26,884 bases of DNA. It comes from Saccoglossus kowalevskii (taxonomy: Eukaryota > Hemichordata > Enteropneusta > Harrimaniidae). The notes under the pieces were generated by a model that worked only from the letters and a program-made list of their open reading frames with translations, made no database searches and had not been told where the DNA came from. The position numbers and the translations under genes were made by a program. The stretch's first letter is position 1; every line of letters begins with the position of its first letter. This document shows, one piece after another, positions 10,510-21,349 of this stretch. The DNA lies in NCBI RefSeq assembly GCF_000003605.2, contig NW_003138326.1:24204-51087 (forward strand). Reading direction: 5' to 3'.

Positions 10510-13500
10510 GGCATATTAAAATGTTGTTTTTCACAACAAGCAAACTAGTACTCGTTCAATTAAAAATATCAATACGCATGTTCGCTTACTGCTATCTCAG
10601 ACAACTAATAATTCTATAAATTACGCTCTCTTGTGATGGCCCGCTTCTGAGACATCAAAATGGCATGAAGACATTGAAGTTGAAGTTGAACACTATGTTT
10701 GGTTATGTAACCGATGGTTGTCTTGGATATAGTAACATTTGTCGAATATATAGTCTTCACTGATGGACGTCAACAGATCAAAACGGTTGACGCTTTGAAA
10801 GGTTTTCGCGTTACAGACGTTTTTCGTAACTAGAGGGTGTGAATTATAGGAATAGTGCATTGTCAAATAAATGTACTGTTTTAGTTCTCGATAAATCATA
10901 ATCCTACGTCTTCAGCAATCTGCATTATCAAAACAGTTTTACATGCATAATTTCTCATCCGCAATGAATATTTAACTGGTTGCTATGTGCAGTGGCATTG
11001 TGGGTAATGACGTATTATTGCCGATTTGGGAATCGTCATTATTTGTTTTTCAAATCAGCAGTTGTTACATTAAGCGGAAACAATGTAATAATTCCACGTG
11101 TTTCGGAATGTTTCGAGTTCCATTATTATTGGTTTTGGTACAATATTCGCAGGATTGGAAACAACCTCTACATAACAACATCAATCAGTACAGAGCTGTC
11201 AAAGGCATTGGTCTAGAAATGACTCTATTGAACATTAGCCGCCGGTTTGAAAACACAATTTCCGTTTGCTAAACCTGCGACTGCCATAAGGAATTGCTTC
11301 TTTGTATATTATTCATGTAGACATGTTGTACGATTTCAAATTCAGATACGGGAACATGTTATAGCCAAAATAAATGATAAAATGAAGTTATACGAGCATT
11401 CTATAGTGTGTGACATTGAACTATTGTTATTGGCGAAGTAGGTTGAGGTGGATTTTGAACTTTGAGTTTGCCGAGGTGATCAATCTAGCATATGCTGCAA
11501 GTCGTTACTGGACATTAGACTATTCAGCTTCTGTAAATTAGCTTAGCCTTTTAACATACACCTGTATAACAATTGCAATGCAATCATGACGAAGCCAGTT
11601 CGTGGGACATAGACACAGTGGCTTTACTGAGACTCGTTTTACGTGCGGGGTCACGTTCACATCATCAGAATAATCCATCAGAATCATCGTGGGGTCAATC
11701 GAGTTCGTTTCATTTGCGTGAAATGTGGAAGAGCTATTATTCTAAGCAAGGTACCAAGCCGATTGCACTCTATTGACCCGGCTAGGTTATTGGGCAAATA
11801 AGTATCGGCTTCCATGGGGCAATACACTCGTCAAGGTGCAGTGTTACTGCTTGAAACAAAAACGCAGTGATATTTGTTGCTGAACATTACGTCGGTAGAA
11901 TACTATCAATGAGGTCATATGGCTGTCTCCATGGAGACCACGCAGTATTTGTATCCACTTTAGCGTAACAACGATCATTCGGACGTCTTTCAAGTGGCAC
12001 TTTTAGCGGAGGGAATGTACCTCTGAGTCCGCGATAAGAGTGGGCATAAACCGTTCTGTCTCATCGTCTTCTTTCCAGTTCATTTGATCAAAGAAGGAGA
12101 TTTGATTTGATCAAACACTGATGACACATATTGATCTAGTCAAGTTTCGTGGAGATGCAAATACCCAGAATTTATTCATTTTACAATAAATTGTACTTCC
12201 GGGCATTATAAGGATATTGAAAGTTGGGGGTCACCAGCTCAATTTTCTAGAAAATTATGGTTGTATTCTAGTGGATAGTGGCCATTTTGACAGTATTATA
12301 AAGCTTTTGCCATAGGTTCCTATGACATAACTCAAATTGTAGGCTGGTGACATAGGCTGAAAAAATCATATTTAAATATGGGTTTTAAAAATGTAAAAAA
12401 TGGAATTGTTCTAAAAAATAGCGATTTGAGCAAATATTAGTACAATTTTCTCACAATGCGTCACTGGAATACACAAAAAATGCTATTTCATGGTGCCATG
12501 TGACAACAGCTTCGTGATTTTGCAAAATAGGCCAATAGACAATGAACACTGTTAGGAGATTTATGACCACCTTTCTCAACAATTATGGGTAGGCTTCTAC
12601 CTTATTCCGTGTCTACCAAAGTATTATACGACAACACTATAATTATTCTTCATTTTACAGAACATTTGTAAAAAAAATATATTCACTGTCCGATAATTGT
12701 ATAATAACTAAAAAAACATATTGTCTTTATACCATAATGTCCCCAATCTTTATAATCATTCGACCCAAATTCATCGTGACCCAAGTTATTAACAATACGT
12801 TGTGGACATGTTACACAAAACTTGTGTCCACAATCCTGCGGCGATCGCGGTTACTACTGGTTTTACTATTGTCTATTGAACGAAAAAGAAACACGCACGC
12901 ATAAATATTTGCTTATCCAAAAAAAGAAAACGACAGACCCAAACGGCGACTTGGTTATATTAATCAATTATATCTTGACAAATGTACCGGCGCATTAAAA
13001 AATAATATTGATCACAACTGTTTTTCGCCGTACGGATTTTAACATGGATTGTTGCAAATAAAGGAATTATCACAACTCGGATAAGCGGTTCCGACGGGGT
13101 GAGATTAGTCCGCCCTGTCCGCTCACAGCACCTAATAAGTTTGCGCGATCGACTGAAAGAACGATAATCTTACTAATGCATTTGTAAACGAATATTTATA
13201 TTGCGACTGAGTGTCGCCATATATTGAACAGTTCATCCGGTTTGTTTCGGAGATATTTTAAATTAAAGTTCTGTTTACATAACGTATTATTTATAGACCG
13301 CCTCCATTCTCCATGATGAGGTATCATGTTCAAGTTCATTACCTGTATTTATTTTATTTGATACTTAGCAATCGATTTTTAGTTTCAGTGTATGAGATAT
13401 GTGGCGTGTTATGATAAGGGCAAAGGTCAAAATTATGAAAAATGCCTCCCGCCAAGCGCGCCGCTATAGTTGCACCGGGCCGCTGGTGTATTCAACGGAT

Positions 13501-16010
13501 TATTGTGTAAAACCCATATGTCAATTACTAAATAGTATTAGCGCATTTTCAGTTGATATGAAACGGTAAGTCTTCCTTTCTACGTATTGAGTTTCCAAAT
13601 TAATGACATCGATAATAGGTCAATTCTTATGTTGTGATCGAGGCCACCCACCCATCCATAAGACATCTACAAATAATTTCCCGATGATCGTTTTTCACAT
13701 TTAGCCTCAGAGACAACCACATGGTTCTATCGAAGTAAGTGAGCAACCACTTCTCAATGTTACGAAAATCCACGTTGATGTCAACGATAATTTTCACTGC
13801 AATACTAAGGGAAACGTATTCGCCTGTGTAGCTCTACAACGTTCCCGTCCGATATACCCCCGAATAATAAAACAAATACTCACAGGTTTTCTCGATAGCG
13901 ATTGTCAGCAGCACACTAATGTCAGAACCATTTGTATCAACCATCTGTAGAATACAGCAAGCCGGTGTACTCGCAGTAACGCGAGAATCCAGTCAATGGA
14001 ATAACGAGGCTACTGGTCATTACACTGCGCAGTGGAGTAAGACTAATAACAGCGTTCTCAATTTGTTTTTATTAATAAAAAGGCTCACTTACACTCAGAT
14101 ATCAATATTATTTGTTCGAATATACCACGGCGGTCGAAATGTTAGCCAGACCCCCACCTACCGCATAAAATAACTGTGTTGTATAATATCAGTAGAGGGT
14201 AAACATTGTATTTGATCCGCGGTTTCACTGTATTAGGCGTGAAATAAGATCGTCAGCATTGTGGCTTTTATTTTATGCCTTTCCACCTTCGGGCCAGTTA
14301 TATAAACCATAAGCCAAATAATCGTGTCGACTGACTGAATATATCGAATATCAGACCTCACCCATCCTGGATCAGTTTTTATAAAATGCTAGTTTCAAAG
14401 CTTGTCAATGTTAAATTTGAAGGGGACTATAGATTAGTGTGTTTATAGATTGTCCCATACTAAGCCGATTCAGAGAGTGTTTGGAGTCGGCGTACTTTTC
14501 AACAGTCTCTGGCTTTCTGTCGTGCCTATCGGCGCGTGCAGGTGGAGCAGATTTGTACCGGCGGGGGCGCTGCTAATTAGAAGCCCGACAGTGAAATATT
14601 ATACTACGCCCCACTGCGCAGAAATAATACAAACAAGAAAGAAAAATATTACCTATAAAATACACTATCAATCTTTAAAATAATGGGTTTTAACGTCATC
14701 ATATATGCCGTTGAGGCCATTTTATGTTATTATAGTTCAATGCCGGGGGAGGAGGGTAAGTTAAACTGGCAAGTAACATTTGCGTGAATTGACATGATTC
14801 AGTACAAATGGCTTTTACATTCCAGCTCGATGAATGAAAATGGCGATGGGAGCTCGATGCACGGCAATCTGGTCAAGTCAGATCCCCTAAAGAGCAGTTT
14901 TATCATTAAGTATTGACAGGAACACAGCACATGCGACAATAAATCAAAAAAATGTTGTCGAAGTCTTGAAAATCGCTTTATCTGAGGAAACGCTGTCTCA
15001 CATAACATACAAGTTTAGGAGAACCATGGGAAAACTGAACTTTGTGAATATTAGTACTTTTCTGTACTAATAATGTCACTATTTTCGCATCTAGGTTGTC
15101 TGAATCGAGCCACATGTTTTGGTGACATACCACCCCTTTTTAGGGGCACTGCGTGTACCCCAAATATCATGCACATAAATGCACGTTTATTAGATGGCGC
15201 GTTCTCAACCAACCAAAGGTTTTTTTTCCTCTTACTGAACCATGATACAATACAGACGTTTTATTTCTCCATTTCGCCATCCAATCCACTGTCCAGAATA
15301 TTGACTACAAATAATACATATTTTGCACTGATAACGGCCCGGGTAACAGCTTGTAATCAGATCGATTTATTCCAGCTGTACTCGGTGGCCTATTTGTTCG
15401 AATGCCGGTATTCAACGGTCTGAATTTAATGGGGTATTGGTCACGTCTTTTGATTAGTGCCTACTGTTTCTCGTGAGTGTTGGATGACTTGTCTGAGCAT
15501 ATTTGGTGAGCAAAACCAACTACAAGTACATTTGCTTCTCAAGTTCACTGCGGTTTCAGTGTGACGTAAGGGAGATATTTTGGTCTGAGTACGTCATCAG
15601 ATCCACCATTTCTTCATCCATACTAGTAATTAGTTTTGTAATATCGCAAAGTGCTGATAAATTTCCCCTCTTTTCAACAAACCAGTGACCGAGAGGCCGA
15701 CATTTTAAGTTACTAACCAGAACATCACAAATAAACAATAAATGGTGTATTAGTAGTGACTAAAGTCAAATTTGGATAATCTCTCCTTTATAAAATATTT
15801 TTATTGTGGTTCACTTACTAATTATACAGTAATTGGGATTATCCATAACAGAATGTAAATTATTTATTCAAAGTATTCATGATGGTATTTATTATGTAAC
15901 CATAAAATTTCCCAAGACAACGAGTAGGCTTCATTTACAAAATGTCCTAAATGCATCGAATTTGATAGTGATATCCTAAACCACAAGTAGATATTAATGA
16001 GTTTGGCGGG
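10510..16010. other. No gene seen in about 5.5 kb
   Basis: Frames up to 116 codons (15073-15423, plus) occur, but their composition is not protein-like and no family is recognised. CpG-bearing, AT-rich intergenic DNA up to the minisatellite. Confidence 0.6.
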
Positions 16011-16020
16011 TGGGTGTGAA

Positions 16021-16773
16021 CCTGTCAGTTGGATATACGCACACTTTGTGAGATAGATGGGTACCTGTCAGTCGGGTATACTCATACTTTGTGAGATAGA
16101 TGGGTACTTGTCAATCGGGTATACTTACACTTTGTGAGATAGATGAGTACCTGTCAGTTGGGTATACTCACACTTTGTGATATAGATGGGTACCTGTCAG
16201 TCGGGTATACTCACACTTTGTGAGATAGATGGGTACCTGTCAGTTGGGTATACTCACACTTTATGAGATAGATGTGTACTTGTCAGTCGGGTATACTCAC
16301 ACTTTGTGATATAGATGGGTACCTGTCAGTTGGGTATACTCACACTTTATGAGATAGATGTGTACTTGTCAGTCGGTATACTCACACTTTGTGAATAGAT
16401 GGGTACCTGTCAGTGGGTATACTCACACTTTGTGAGATAGATGGGTACCTGTCAGTTGGGTATACTCACACTTTGTGAGATAGATGGGTACTTGTCAATC
16501 GGGTATACTCACACTTTGTGAGATAGATGGGTACCTGTCAGTTGGGTATACTCATACTTTGTGAGATAGATGGGTACTTGTCAGTCGGCTATACTCACAC
16601 TTTGTGAGATAGATGGGTACCTGTCAGTTGGCTATACTCACACTTTGTGAGATAGATGGGTACTTATCAGTCGGGTATACTCACACTTTGTGAGATAGAT
16701 GGGTACCTGTCAGTCAGGTATACTCACATTTTGTGAGATAGATGGGTACCTGTCAGTTGGGTATACTCACATT
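16021..16773 (+). repeat. 43-bp minisatellite, about 17.6 copies, with dimeric higher-order structure
   Basis: The unit runs from CCTGTCAGT through YGGGTATACTCACAC and TTTGTGAGATAGAT to GGGTA, 43 bp. Seventeen units plus a 25-bp partial are present. The ninth (16365, 41 bp) and tenth (16406, 42 bp) carry small deletions. Units tend to alternate between CCTGTCAGTTGG and CTTGTCAGTCGG types, and the pair at 16236-16321 is nearly repeated at 16322-16405. Each unit contains TCACA-CTT-TGTGA, a perfect 5-bp-arm inverted repeat. No open frame spans the array. It lies in gene-free, CpG-bearing DNA. Confidence 0.95.
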
Positions 16774-16779
16774 ATACAT

Positions 16780-18500
16780 GTATTATAATTCTGGTACAAC
16801 GCAAACAATCTCATTGTTAGAATATACTTTTTATTTTTTTATCTATATTTTGAATTAGCAAAATTACATGATTTGGTAACATAACATGCTAGATAAAAAG
16901 ACATGTCTACATGAAGGGGTCGGCGGTACACCCTTACCAAAAAAATCTGAAAAAACTGAGTGTGGTATATTTAAGAATACTGGCACTAAACATATAATAT
17001 CAAACACTGATGCTATGAATATTATAAGTTTTTAAAACATTCAAGGTCATGTAGCATGTAACTTAATATATGGGATCAGATTCAGAAATTCGGTGTTCGA
17101 GTTCACACTGTAGTTTTGCTCTTGTGACTTCACCGGTCATGACATAATCGAGAAAAATATACTACGAGTACCTTACAAATGATGAAAAGAGAACACATGA
17201 TAAAAAGGGGTCAATGGCCGAAATCAGTAACCATGGTTTCATGGTTTCAGTTCTCCGCAATATTATTTACATATCAGTTGATAAACTGTAAAACGTTTAA
17301 TTGGTAAAAACAAAATTCGGCGAGGTGTTTACTGCTATTTCGAGATTTGTTGCAACTCGAGAATTCTGTCTCGTACGAAATTAACTTGAAAACAGTTTAC
17401 AGAACCTAATTATCAATACTGTGACACTGTACAGTGTGTATACATTTATTCAACAGGAAATGTGAAGTTTCAAATAAAGTTAATCGAATGTTGATCGTAT
17501 TTTAATTCAAAGAATGCTATGTATCAACATCGAATGAAACAGAACAGAATATTGTGTTCGTTACACGTTTATTGTAGCTTTCGTGATTTATGCAAACATT
17601 AACGAATTCCGTTTTCAAAATAGATTTACAACCGACTCTACTATGTCATAATCTGTCATCGAAATAAAATGTAAAATAAGTGTCACTATATAGTCAGGCA
17701 CGTGGTACCCGTTATGCGTGTTTACTTCCAGACATTTGTCAGTACACACTATGTTAAAGAACACTCTTATGAACGAAAACTAAAGATTAAAATAACCTGA
17801 ACTTCTGGAAAAGAGGGGTAAACCATGGGTGAGATACATTGAATAGATTCGGTATTGGACTAGGAACTATTTACAGTTCATTCATGCGTAACTCCAGCTG
17901 TCAAGTTCACCATGACATGTAACAGGGTTGGTGAATATAGAGACATATGTCAATCATGTTTTCGCTAACAGCAATAGGACGCTAACCGGATACGAACGCA
18001 ATACCAGTATAGCAATAAATATCGATTTGTTGACAAAAAAACGTCTACCGCAAGATCTCGAACTATTCATTAAAGTGAGATTTGAAAGTGATTGTGAAGT
18101 TGAAACGAGATAACTTGAGCCGAAGGTCTTGCTTTCAAAACAGCACGGCAACTGCAAATCCCTTCCAAGCCCAACACATTAACCTGACGTGTCGGCATGA
18201 GTTATTGCGCCCTCGGATTTACTGTGACGCAAACTTTTCGAGTAATTTCGGCGACGAGGGAGGAATAACCTCTCCCATCAATGTATTAACGCACTTTCCT
18301 TATTTTGCTGATTCCCATAGTCTCTTGTGGATAGCAAGTAGGAATTCCGGCCCAAAGGCACGTGACTGAGTGACGTAATTTTAAACACATTCCAAGTTCT
18401 GTTGTACGTAAACGTGTCTGTAATACTACAATAACGTCACATCCGTTCAATTATTCCGTCTGATTATACTTCATACTTGAGGTGGTTCTAACATTCATTG
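16780..18500. other. No gene seen
   Basis: Overlapping short frames at 17.93-18.37 kb lie on both strands and look like chance. No repeat structure recognised. Confidence 0.6.
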
Positions 18501-18510
18501 ATTGCATTAA

Positions 18511-18620
18511 AGGGCGGTGGTCGTCGCGCCACGCATACGCAAGATATGGTCTCATATAAACAAAGATGGGGACTTTGACTATTGTGCACAACGACTATAT
18601 GAAACTGAGCGGTTACGAAG
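18511..18620 (+). mobile_element. Solo end of the family A TTAA transposon
   Basis: Begins with AGGGCGGTGGTCGTCGCGCC right after TTAA (18507-18510). It then follows the inverted right end of the 4822-5086 element through ACGCAT, AGATATG, AACAAAGAT and GACTTTGACT, about 75 bp of clear similarity. No matching opposite end ending in a TTAA was found within the next 2 kb. Only the 17-bp core recurs, at 20126-20142. This could be a truncated copy or the left end of a longer decayed element. Confidence 0.6.
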
Positions 18621-18639
18621 CTTTAACTAAGTATTTCTT

Positions 18640-19190
18640 TTTGGTTATCAGAAAACATTTTTTCCAAACTGCTGTTTACTAGTAAAGTTTTACAACTTAC
18701 CAATAGAGAGTTATTGACAAGACTTAATTATCACATCGCCGTTGGTGGCAGTATAACAAGCTTTTGTGTGAAATATTTTTTATTTATATAAGACTTTTAA
18801 AGATTCAATGTGGATTGTAAGGATTGTTTTAATATTGTTTCGCAATTCAGAAATAAGATGTGTTCTTGCATTGTTGAATTATTCTATCACATTTTCAAAA
18901 CCAGTGATTATATTATCATGGATGCCATTTCCCAAACCAACCGCCCGATGGCGTTCGGGCCTAATCAATATACCCTACTATGCTGGTCACGAATGGGATA
19001 ACAATGGGCTTCATTGTATTTCTGGCAAAATTCGAATTTGAAAAAAAGTGTGAAACATTGGACATATTGTGAAATGAACAACAGTGTGAATTTAATTACA
19101 ACATCTGACTGAAGTAAGGGCCAGATACAATAGTGTTTTCTCAAACCACGTGAATTAGTAGATCAGAAAGTGGCCATTGCAGTGGTTGAC
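18640..19190. other. No firm gene between two transposon fragments
   Basis: Two overlapping plus-strand frames (18808-19041 and 18810-19001) lack recognisable motifs. This may be the interior of a longer decayed element that starts at 18511. Confidence 0.45.
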
Positions 19191-19203
19191 TGAAGCTTAG
19201 ATG

Positions 19204-19366
19204 CAGTGGCGGATCTAGAGGGGTTTCTTTGCCCCCCCCCCCCCCTGTTGAAAAATGTATTCAATTTGTTTTTGTATAATATAAAAAAAAATCATTAACT
19301 TAGTCTGGCGATTTTAAAGTTTGGACCCCCCCCCCCCCCATAACAATAATCCTGTATCCGCTCCTG
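19204..19366. mobile_element. 163-bp non-autonomous element with C-tracts
   Basis: The left end is CAGTGGCGGATCTAGAGG and the reverse-complemented right end is CAGGAGCGGATACAGG, a diverged inverted pair. Both sides are flanked by AGATG (19199-19203 and 19367-19371). Two long C-runs lie inside (about 19232-19245 and 19326-19339). CAGTGGCGGATC-type ends are widespread among short DNA transposons in animal genomes. Assignment to a superfamily such as hAT is uncertain, because the flanking duplication I see is 5 bp and not 8. A similar end, CAGTGGTGGATCTAGT, occurs at 4393-4408. Confidence 0.6.
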
Positions 19367-19783
19367 AGATGATACCTGTTTAATCAAATTTTTAGATATT
19401 GGTTGGTGATAGCATGACCCATGTCCGAATTGGTCATTATTAGTCATTCTCATTTAGTCTTTAATTAAATGATAACAAATATTTGGTTGATGATTTCATT
19501 CTAGGTACTAATACCTGTACCTCTCCATTGTACATTTGATAAAGCATGGTAGCCTGGAGATAACAAACGTACATTTTCATACACAAATATTTAGAGAGAA
19601 ATTTACAAGTCCAAGAACACAAAACAAATGACAAAAACAGATCCACAAGAAATAAAACACTATAAGTACATTATAAGTACACTACATTAAATAGTCAAAT
19701 CAACAACACACTTCATGTATACATCATTGGCAATATATAGAGGGCAGCATACACAAACATTTGACACTTTTTATTAAAATCAG

Positions 19784-19883
19784 TGAGAATGATACTTTGA
19801 CCTTAACACCAGAGAGATTCGGGAGAGACATGTCACAATCAGTAGATGCATTGGAAATAGCTCGAGAAAAAGTTTGCATTTTT
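19784..19883 (+). pseudogene. Unidentified candidate exon, 33 codons
   Basis: Bounded by an acceptor-like AAAATCAG (AG at 19782-19783) and a donor-like GTGAGG at 19884. It encodes ENDTLTLTPERFGRDMSQSV, then DALEIAREKVCIF, with no stop and a coding-like residue mix. I cannot assign a family. The next plausible coding block on this strand (20350-20617) is broken, so it may be part of a decayed gene or transposon. Confidence 0.22.
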
Positions 19884-20124
19884 GTGAGGAGTTTGTTCTT
19901 TTCCGACACAATTGGTTATCAGGAGAGACCTCTCTCAGGTAGCAGGATCCGGACAGGTGATAGTAGCCTGCTACCAACAGTGATCAACAATCAATGGCTC
20001 CATCGGGCATGCCATTTCGCAGTCACAAAGCAGAATTGTCTACAGCACCCACCGGATAATGTAGCATAACAAGTGTTTTCAATCTACTTGGCAAATGAAC
20101 ATTTGCCCCTTCCTGAGCTCACCG

Positions 20125-20142
20125 GTGGCGCGACGACCACCA
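20125..20142. repeat. Isolated 17-18 bp core of the family A transposon end
   Basis: GGTGGCGCGACGACCACC matches the right-end core at about 5066-5081 (GTGGCGCGACGACCACC), but the outer bases (ACAACAGGG instead of GCCTTTTAA) do not continue the match. An imperfect palindrome. It is either a degraded end belonging to the copy that starts at 18511 or a chance fragment. Confidence 0.35.
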
Positions 20143-20178
20143 CAACAGGGCAAGGGCAAAAATAAACAAAGTCTTCGT

Positions 20179-20207
20179 TGACTGTGGCTGTGACTGTGAC
20201 TGTGGCT
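20179..20207 (+). repeat. Hexanucleotide repeat (TGRCTG)n
   Basis: TGACTGTGGCTGTGACTGTG followed by ACTGTGGCT, nearly five TGRCTG units with R alternating A and G. Short and simple. Confidence 0.8.
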
Positions 20208-20349
20208 CATATAGGACTATTTTCGATTGAGTAATAGCGACAGGGACGAGAATGGAGAGACAAGTCTTGGAGTGACTTTTGATTTATAACGCATTCTGAA
20301 ATTACCGCATCGTCCTCGGAAAAAGCTGTGACCTTCAATACACTGTTAA

Positions 20350-20617
20350 TTGCTTCCGATATTTGGCACTGCTGAGGGCGCACTCCTTCCGTATTATCTG
20401 CATGGTAAAGAAATGTTACTAGCTTTGACAAAGAGGGATAGAAAGTATGTGTTTGATGCCGCAAAGAAAATAGTACCCAGTGGTTTTGATGTAATTGAAC
20501 TGATTTCTGCTGGAAAACCAATGTACAAATCGATTTGGTGAGACAGTTGTGGATGAGGATGTTCTGACATTGCAGATATGCCCATGTGGGCATAGGGAAG
20601 AAAGGATTATGGGATAG
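20350..20617 (+). pseudogene. Unidentified plus-strand coding remnant with an apparent frameshift
   Basis: One frame (about 20350-20541) reads GTAEGALLPYYLHGKEMLLA, then LTKRDRKYVFDAAKKIVPSG and FDVIELISAGKPMYK before a TGA at 20539-20541. A second frame, offset from it and overlapping the end, reads FGETVVDEDVLTLQICPCGH and REERIMG from 20534 to the TAG at 20615-20617. Both are more protein-like than their surroundings, and together they suggest one ancestral frame broken by an indel near 20530. A donor-like GTGAGA at 20538 offers the alternative that the first frame ends in a splice. No family recognised. The minus-strand frame over the same bases (20207-20689) looks like a shadow. Confidence 0.3.
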
Positions 20618-20868
20618 AAATTTTAATTTTAGAGGGCGTTTGGGGTGGGGGATACGTATCTTTTTTATACCGCACTGTGCTAAAATCAATGTAAATTGTA
20701 TATTTATATTGTTAGACTTTAAAATAATTTCAATGGGAAGATTAATTTAAAGATTTTTATTTAGATTTGTTTCGGTTTTTTGCTGCAAACTGTAGGAGCC
20801 ATAGACAGCAAACAGATAGAAGAGTGTATCCAATTTCTACTCATTTATTCAAATTTATGTTTTACTTT

Positions 20869-21207
20869 TCAAAAAAATATGCATCTATCTTGTCTAGTAA
20901 AAAGTTTTGGATGATTTTTAATCAGTTTTGGAAGACATTTTAAGCATGTAGTTGGTACACCATGTGCTCCTCCTTCAACCCTCACATCTGTAGAATTGAC
21001 ACTGTCATTCAAGATGGGATGGAGGTTTTCCTCACGCAATACAATAATCAGTAGTGAAGGATTCCTCACTGTTTTTAGACCAATGCTCATCTGACTAGGG
21101 GTACCCACAAGCCACTTCCCCTTAGTTGGTACAGCAGTGACCACCAAAAATTCACTAACCAGAGGAATTCTGCTATTGGCTGATAACGCCCACTTGTCAA
21201 TTACGCA
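20869..21207 (-). CDS. Unidentified open frame, 112 codons
   Basis: Open between a TAA at 21210-21208 and the stop at 20871-20869. It reads CVIDKWALSANSRIPLVSEF, then VPTKGKWLVGTPSQMSIGLK and NPSLLIIVLREENLHPILND, with a later CLKCLPKLIKNHPKL. Residue composition is protein-like. There is no upstream ATG in frame; the first internal ATG is about 40 codons in, so it is more likely an exon or a relic than a whole gene. It lies just past the candidate PAN3 polyadenylation signal on the same strand, so it could belong to another gene or a transposon remnant. Confidence 0.25.
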   Translation of the reverse strand, partial: CVIDKWALSANSRIPLVSEFLVVTAVPTKGKWLVGTPSQMSIGLKTVRNPSLLIIVLREENLHPILNDSVNSTDVRVEGGAHGVPTTCLKCLPKLIKNHPKLFTRQDRCIFF

Positions 21208-21343
21208 TTAAAATCACTAATCGAAATGATGTAAACTTGTAAATCCAAAACAAGTGAGAAAATATGAGTACAGTAAACACAATAGACATAATTGCTTAAT
21301 ACACAAGTTCCCTCACATCATACACATAATTTTACACACATAT

Positions 21344-21349
21344 TTTATT
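21344..21349 (-). terminator. Candidate polyadenylation signal AATAAA for PAN3
   Basis: This is the first exact AATAAA on the minus strand after the PAN3 stop codon, about 3 kb downstream. It lies in an AT-rich setting, close to where CpG density begins to recover. It is a six-base motif in AT-rich DNA, so position is the only support. The ATTAAA at 22950-22945 would give a shorter 3'UTR. Confidence 0.3.

Noticed and set aside
13080-13140. GC-rich patch considered as a tRNA or structured RNA
   Set aside because: No A-box/B-box pair and no cloverleaf could be drawn.
15073-15423. Plus-strand open frame of 116 codons
   Set aside because: No recognisable motif, no splice context, and residue composition expected from AT-rich non-coding DNA.
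16021-16773. CRISPR-like array of regular repeats
   Set aside because: Units are contiguous 43-bp copies without unique spacers and the genome is animal; this is a minisatellite.
20207-20689. Minus-strand open frame of 160 codons, the longest in the window
   Set aside because: Its composition is H/C/Q-heavy and no motif is seen; the plus strand over the same bases looks more coding-like, so I treat it as a shadow, though this is not certain.
1-20700. Reverse transcriptase, integrase or intact transposase genes
   Set aside because: No frame is long enough and no YXDD, DDE or other catalytic signature was seen on either strand.
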